64,000 nt of DNA, taken from the NCBI RefSeq assembly GCF_001458415.1, contig NZ_CYSD01000024.1, positions 22 to 64,021 on the forward strand, written 5' to 3'. The translations under genes and the position numbers were made by a program. The stretch comes from Tritonibacter multivorans. GTDB taxonomy: Bacteria; Pseudomonadota; Alphaproteobacteria; Rhodobacterales; Rhodobacteraceae. A model generated the notes under the pieces. The model was not told where the DNA came from. It was given only the letters and a program-made list of their open reading frames with translations, and did not search any database. Positions within the stretch are counted from its first letter, which is position 1. The number at the start of each line of letters is the position of its first letter. Shown here in pieces: positions 60,953-64,000 of the stretch.

Positions 60953-63448
60953 TTAAAAGTCGAAATCTGTCGATATGCCACGACGCAGTTGGAAACGGTG
61001 GCTTGTGTAATCTTCGAAGTGGCTCGTTTTGCCGATCCGTTCGCGAAGCTTGAGGAAGACGTCCTGGTTGTTGAACCGATCAGCATCGCGAGAAAGCAGG
61101 AACTTGATGGGCAGCTCCCGTTCGCGCGCATTTTGCGAGGTGTAGTCAAAGGTCAGCGGGTGCTCATCTGAAATGAGCGTGCCGTCCGAAGCGTAAATCC
61201 CAGCAAGAACATCACGTTGTTGCTGTTTCTCTGAAACCGGCTGCGTTTGATAGAGAGTGACCGCCGTTTGGCCGGAAGATATCAGGCTTTTTCCAGTTAC
61301 GATGATCTGCACTTCAACTTTTTCGACATCGGCTTCGCGTCGTTTACCAACGCGGAGTACGGGAACAATGACCTCTTGAAGCGTGGCCCCGCCATGCACA
61401 AACCGGCTTCCCGCCCCCTTGACGCGCATACGATTGATCGAATTGGGCAGTAGAACATCCAAGTTACCTGATAGACCCAGATTTGCGGGTGAGAACTTCT
61501 TCATTCCAGATGTCGCATCAAGGTCTCGCCCAATGATAAATCGACGATTTTTTACAAGGATTTCCGCACCAGCAGGAACCGCTACCGAAAAATCTGTCTC
61601 GTCCAACGCGCGGTGCTGATAGATGAAGCCGTGATCGGCCGTCACAAGAATGTTGGAAAAGTTGGCGGTTGTGAGCTTGCGGACTAGTTTGGTCAGATCT
61701 TCGACAGCGACTTCTGCAGCCTCTGTCACGCGTTCCTCGGTGGCGAGCTTGTCGCCAACGATGTCGATCCTGTTGTGATAGAGGTAGAGAATGTCATGAT
61801 CGCGGAAAACCTCTTTTCCGTCGTCCGCCTTCAAGCTCATGAAATCATCGGCCTTCATGGCTTTGACACGGTCTCCGGCACGCCCCATGCCCAGCACCTT
61901 TTCGCGGTTTGCGGTTCCCTGAGTAGGCAAGCCAAACGAAGATACGTTTCCGTCCTCCGACAGCTCCAGATCCTTGTTCGGTAAGAGCGCAGCCATGCCG
62001 AGTTGCGTGTAGCTGGGCAAAGCAGAAATCATCGGCTTTAGATCGGCGTCGAACCGGTTCAGTTTACGGATCTGGCGCAGGGCTTCTTCCGCAACCTCAT
62101 AGCGCAATGCGTCTGAGATGATCACCACCACCTTCTGATCGCGGCGGCGGAATTCGGCGGCTTGGTCCATATAGAAATCGGTCTGATGCGCAAATCCCGA
62201 TATCTTCCAATCGCTCAGTCCAGCGATCTGATCTTGCCAGGCGTCATTGACGGCAGACAGGAAGTTGGTCGTGTAGCGGTTCTCTACGCTTTCGAACAGC
62301 GCGCTAAGCAGCGAGGCCTGACCACTCTTTTGCATATGATAGATGAATTTGCGGTAGAGCTGGTCGATCTTGTACCAGTGCGAAACATAGCGCTTCACCC
62401 CCTCTGCGGGGGAGGTCATGGTCAGGTTCGCTTCAGCCAACGCCTGCTGGAATTCTGTGGCATAGCCGATGGCTTGATAAATATCCTCATAGGTAGGGTA
62501 CCAATGGCTTTGCCGCCGCTCTCGCACGGTCTTCAGCACCTCGGCTGATGAGACCGTTTGGCTTGCCATCTCACGCACCAGAGAGCGGATGATCTGCCGG
62601 TCGATCTCTTCGAAGTGATCAATGGCACGCAGGGCCTTGATGTCGCGCTCTTGCACGTCTTCAGGGATCCGTAGGATGTCCTGGTACTTCCCACTCAGCG
62701 TTTCAAACGCCTTCGCCCCCAGCCGGTTGTTCTTCCAGCGGCGGAAGACAAGAAGCGCTTCGCCGTTCAGCTTGCCATCTTCGCCCAAGGCGCGGGCATA
62801 GCAGGACTGGAACAGGGTGATCGCGAAGTCCTCGAAATCTGGCGCATCGCTGACATAGCCATAGGCATTCTCAACCTGCTTCCAGAAGAACTCTGTCAGA
62901 CCGGACCGCTCCATCAGGCGCATGGCGTCGTCGCGCTCGTCCGCGAGCTCGGCCAGCAGCTCCTCGATCACCGTGTCCAAGGCTCCCTCGGCCCCGGCGC
63001 AGACGGCCAACATGCGGCGCAGCACATCGGTCTTCGTGTCCGACGGCGTGAGCATCTGCTTCAGCGCCTCGATGCGGCCCTTGGCGCGGTAGAACTCCAT
63101 ATGGTCGCGCACCACGTCCTCGAACTGCAGCGGCAGGCCCAGTTCAGACAGCCAGATCGCCGCTTGGTCGGCCTTGAAGACACCGCAGGCGAAATAGAGA
63201 TCCAGTAGCCAGTTGTCGGCCATCTCGGGCGCGGGGCCGTCGTGGAACACCAGAAACTTCTGTTTCGGTTCTTGCCGCAGCATCCGGTACTTCAGGCCGA
63301 ACTCGTTATTCGCGATCTCGACCTTTTCCACATCCGGTAGATCCACAGCGTCATATTCGGCCCGCATGTCGCGCGCGGCGTCGTACCAGAAGACGATCCG
63401 GTGATCGATGAACAGCCGCTCAAGGCCTGCCTTGATCCGGTCCGTCAT
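60953..63448 (-). CDS. pglZ: BREX-1 system phosphatase PglZ, type A
   Basis: An 831-residue protein of the alkaline-phosphatase superfamily and the signature protein of BREX. The N-terminal ~400 residues are the BREX-1 helical region (MTDRIKAGLERLFIDHRIVFWYD). The metallo-phosphatase core has VVVIISDALRYEVAEEA with Asp446, SALPSYTQLGMAAL (476-489), HNRIDIVGD (558-566) and VTADHGFIY (602-610). All metal-site motifs are intact. Its start overlaps the pglX stop (ATGA), and brxL follows after 9 nt, so the three genes form an operon. BREX-1 PglZ is needed for host methylation and phage exclusion in known systems. Confidence 0.95.
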   Translation of the reverse strand: MTDRIKAGLERLFIDHRIVFWYDAARDMRAEYDAVDLPDVEKVEIANNEFGLKYRMLRQEPKQKFLVFHDGPAPEMADNWLLDLYFACGVFKADQAAIWLSELGLPLQFEDVVRDHMEFYRAKGRIEALKQMLTPSDTKTDVLRRMLAVCAGAEGALDTVIEELLAELADERDDAMRLMERSGLTEFFWKQVENAYGYVSDAPDFEDFAITLFQSCYARALGEDGKLNGEALLVFRRWKNNRLGAKAFETLSGKYQDILRIPEDVQERDIKALRAIDHFEEIDRQIIRSLVREMASQTVSSAEVLKTVRERRQSHWYPTYEDIYQAIGYATEFQQALAEANLTMTSPAEGVKRYVSHWYKIDQLYRKFIYHMQKSGQASLLSALFESVENRYTTNFLSAVNDAWQDQIAGLSDWKISGFAHQTDFYMDQAAEFRRRDQKVVVIISDALRYEVAEEALRQIRKLNRFDADLKPMISALPSYTQLGMAALLPNKDLELSEDGNVSSFGLPTQGTANREKVLGMGRAGDRVKAMKADDFMSLKADDGKEVFRDHDILYLYHNRIDIVGDKLATEERVTEAAEVAVEDLTKLVRKLTTANFSNILVTADHGFIYQHRALDETDFSVAVPAGAEILVKNRRFIIGRDLDATSGMKKFSPANLGLSGNLDVLLPNSINRMRVKGAGSRFVHGGATLQEVIVPVLRVGKRREADVEKVEVQIIVTGKSLISSGQTAVTLYQTQPVSEKQQQRDVLAGIYASDGTLISDEHPLTFDYTSQNARERELPIKFLLSRDADRFNNQDVFLKLRERIGKTSHFEDYTSHRFQLRRGISTDFDF

Positions 63449-63999
63449 GACAGCCCCGCGATCTTCTTCAGGGCAGACCCGAACAGCGGATAGTTCGCCT
63501 TCACCCCGTCATCCAGATCGATCTCAATTTTCCGCTGCGCGAGTGGGAAGATCACCTCGCGTTCCCATTCATTCAGTTCGTTGATCTGCTTGGACAATAC
63601 GCTGACTTTTTTCAGTGCCTTTGTTTGGTTAGCTTTGGTCTCAGTCGGATCATCAGACCTTTTTTGTTCATTCACGCGTTCACCCTCCAGCTTGGTGATG
63701 AACTCGCGCAGGTAGTCATTCAGCAGCACCGAGACCGTGTCGCTTTGATACCGGTGCATGTAGATCAGGGCGTTGAACGTGCCCTTGGGGCTGGAGAACA
63801 TCCAGTAGATCGGGCGCTTTTTGTAGCGCTTCACGTGATCGGCGTAGAAATCCTTGGTGAAATACTTGCGGATTTCTTTGCCGAGCGCGTCCTCGATATA
63901 GCGCAGGTTCTCGCGAAAATGCGCTTCGCCGAAGGTCACGCGCAGGAACAGGCGGAAGCGTTCGGTGATGTCGTCGGGGAACCAGTTCTCGTCCAGCAC
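63445..63999 (-). CDS. pglX: BREX-1 adenine-specific DNA methyltransferase PglX, C-terminal part (gene continues past the right edge)
   Basis: Only the last 184 codons are in the window. The visible part matches the PglX C-terminal specificity and tail region: WFPDDITERFRLFLRVTFGE, FTKDFYADHVKRYKKRPIYWMFSSPKGTFNALIYMHRYQ, and the VLSKQINELNEWEREVIFPLAQRKIEIDLDDGVKANYPLFGSALKKI end. Full PglX is ~1,200 residues and methylates the non-palindromic BREX motif at adenine. The methyltransferase motifs are outside the window. The truncation is by the window edge, not by mutation. Confidence 0.92.
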   Translation of the reverse strand: MLDENWFPDDITERFRLFLRVTFGEAHFRENLRYIEDALGKEIRKYFTKDFYADHVKRYKKRPIYWMFSSPKGTFNALIYMHRYQSDTVSVLLNDYLREFITKLEGERVNEQKRSDDPTETKANQTKALKKVSVLSKQINELNEWEREVIFPLAQRKIEIDLDDGVKANYPLFGSALKKIAGLS

Positions 64000-64000
64000 G

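Overview
The window looks like the chromosome of a marine alphaproteobacterium of the Rhodobacteraceae (Roseobacter group). The evidence is high GC with GC-rich third codon positions, a SAM-II riboswitch ahead of metZ, a full TRAP dicarboxylate-type system, FolE2 instead of the usual GTP cyclohydrolase, and a large acidic disordered protein of the type common in that family. This assignment comes from recognising gene families and order, not from a database search.

Positions 1-53172 are core chromosome. In order they hold: an 845-residue acidic protein, thiamine pyrophosphokinase, a DMT exporter, a GST-sdaA operon, rpiA, gor, hflKC, a TRAP transporter (dctP, dctQ, dctM) with its DctB/DctD two-component pair, a DegP protease, a VOC protein divergent from a WYL regulator, a Crp/Fnr regulator, a lipoprotein, an OB-fold remnant of error-prone polymerase DnaE2, a [2Fe-2S] ferredoxin, a bestrophin, purD, xseA, ftsY-EamA-yciB, an alpha/beta hydrolase, SAM-II/metZ, folE2, a histone H1-like protein, trkH, lysC, ptsP, a GST, an MBL-fold enzyme divergent from a LysR regulator, a signalling operon (two receiver proteins, a PhnD-like binding protein and a hybrid-free histidine kinase), and an iorAB-type molybdenum hydroxylase.

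At 53173-53219 the minus strand carries only the 3' portion of a tRNA-Cys gene, from the anticodon loop to the encoded CCA. The 5' part is missing. This is the expected scar at the distal end of an element integrated into a tRNA gene. From 53220 to the right edge the gene content changes to island type: a phage-like HTH_36 protein, a hipBA toxin-antitoxin pair with three operators spaced exactly 27 bp apart, a second pair of 27-bp-spaced palindromes at the hipA stop, a small conserved protein, and a minus-strand BREX type 1 defence operon. The BREX part visible is the end of pglX, then pglZ, brxL and a terminal gene that fuses DUF262, an HNH-type DUF1524 nuclease region and an AlbA_2 (Schlafen-type) domain. 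The rest of BREX (brxA, brxB, brxC and most of pglX), the integrase and the intact tRNA-Cys should lie beyond the right edge.

The most interesting material is this island, in particular the BREX-linked triple-domain putative type IV restriction protein and a BrxL that ends in a MITD1-like phospholipase-D-fold domain and has no recognisable Lon protease motif. In the core, notable points are a DctD activator lacking the GAFTGA loop, the dnaE2 remnant, and the SAM-II/terminator switch before metZ.
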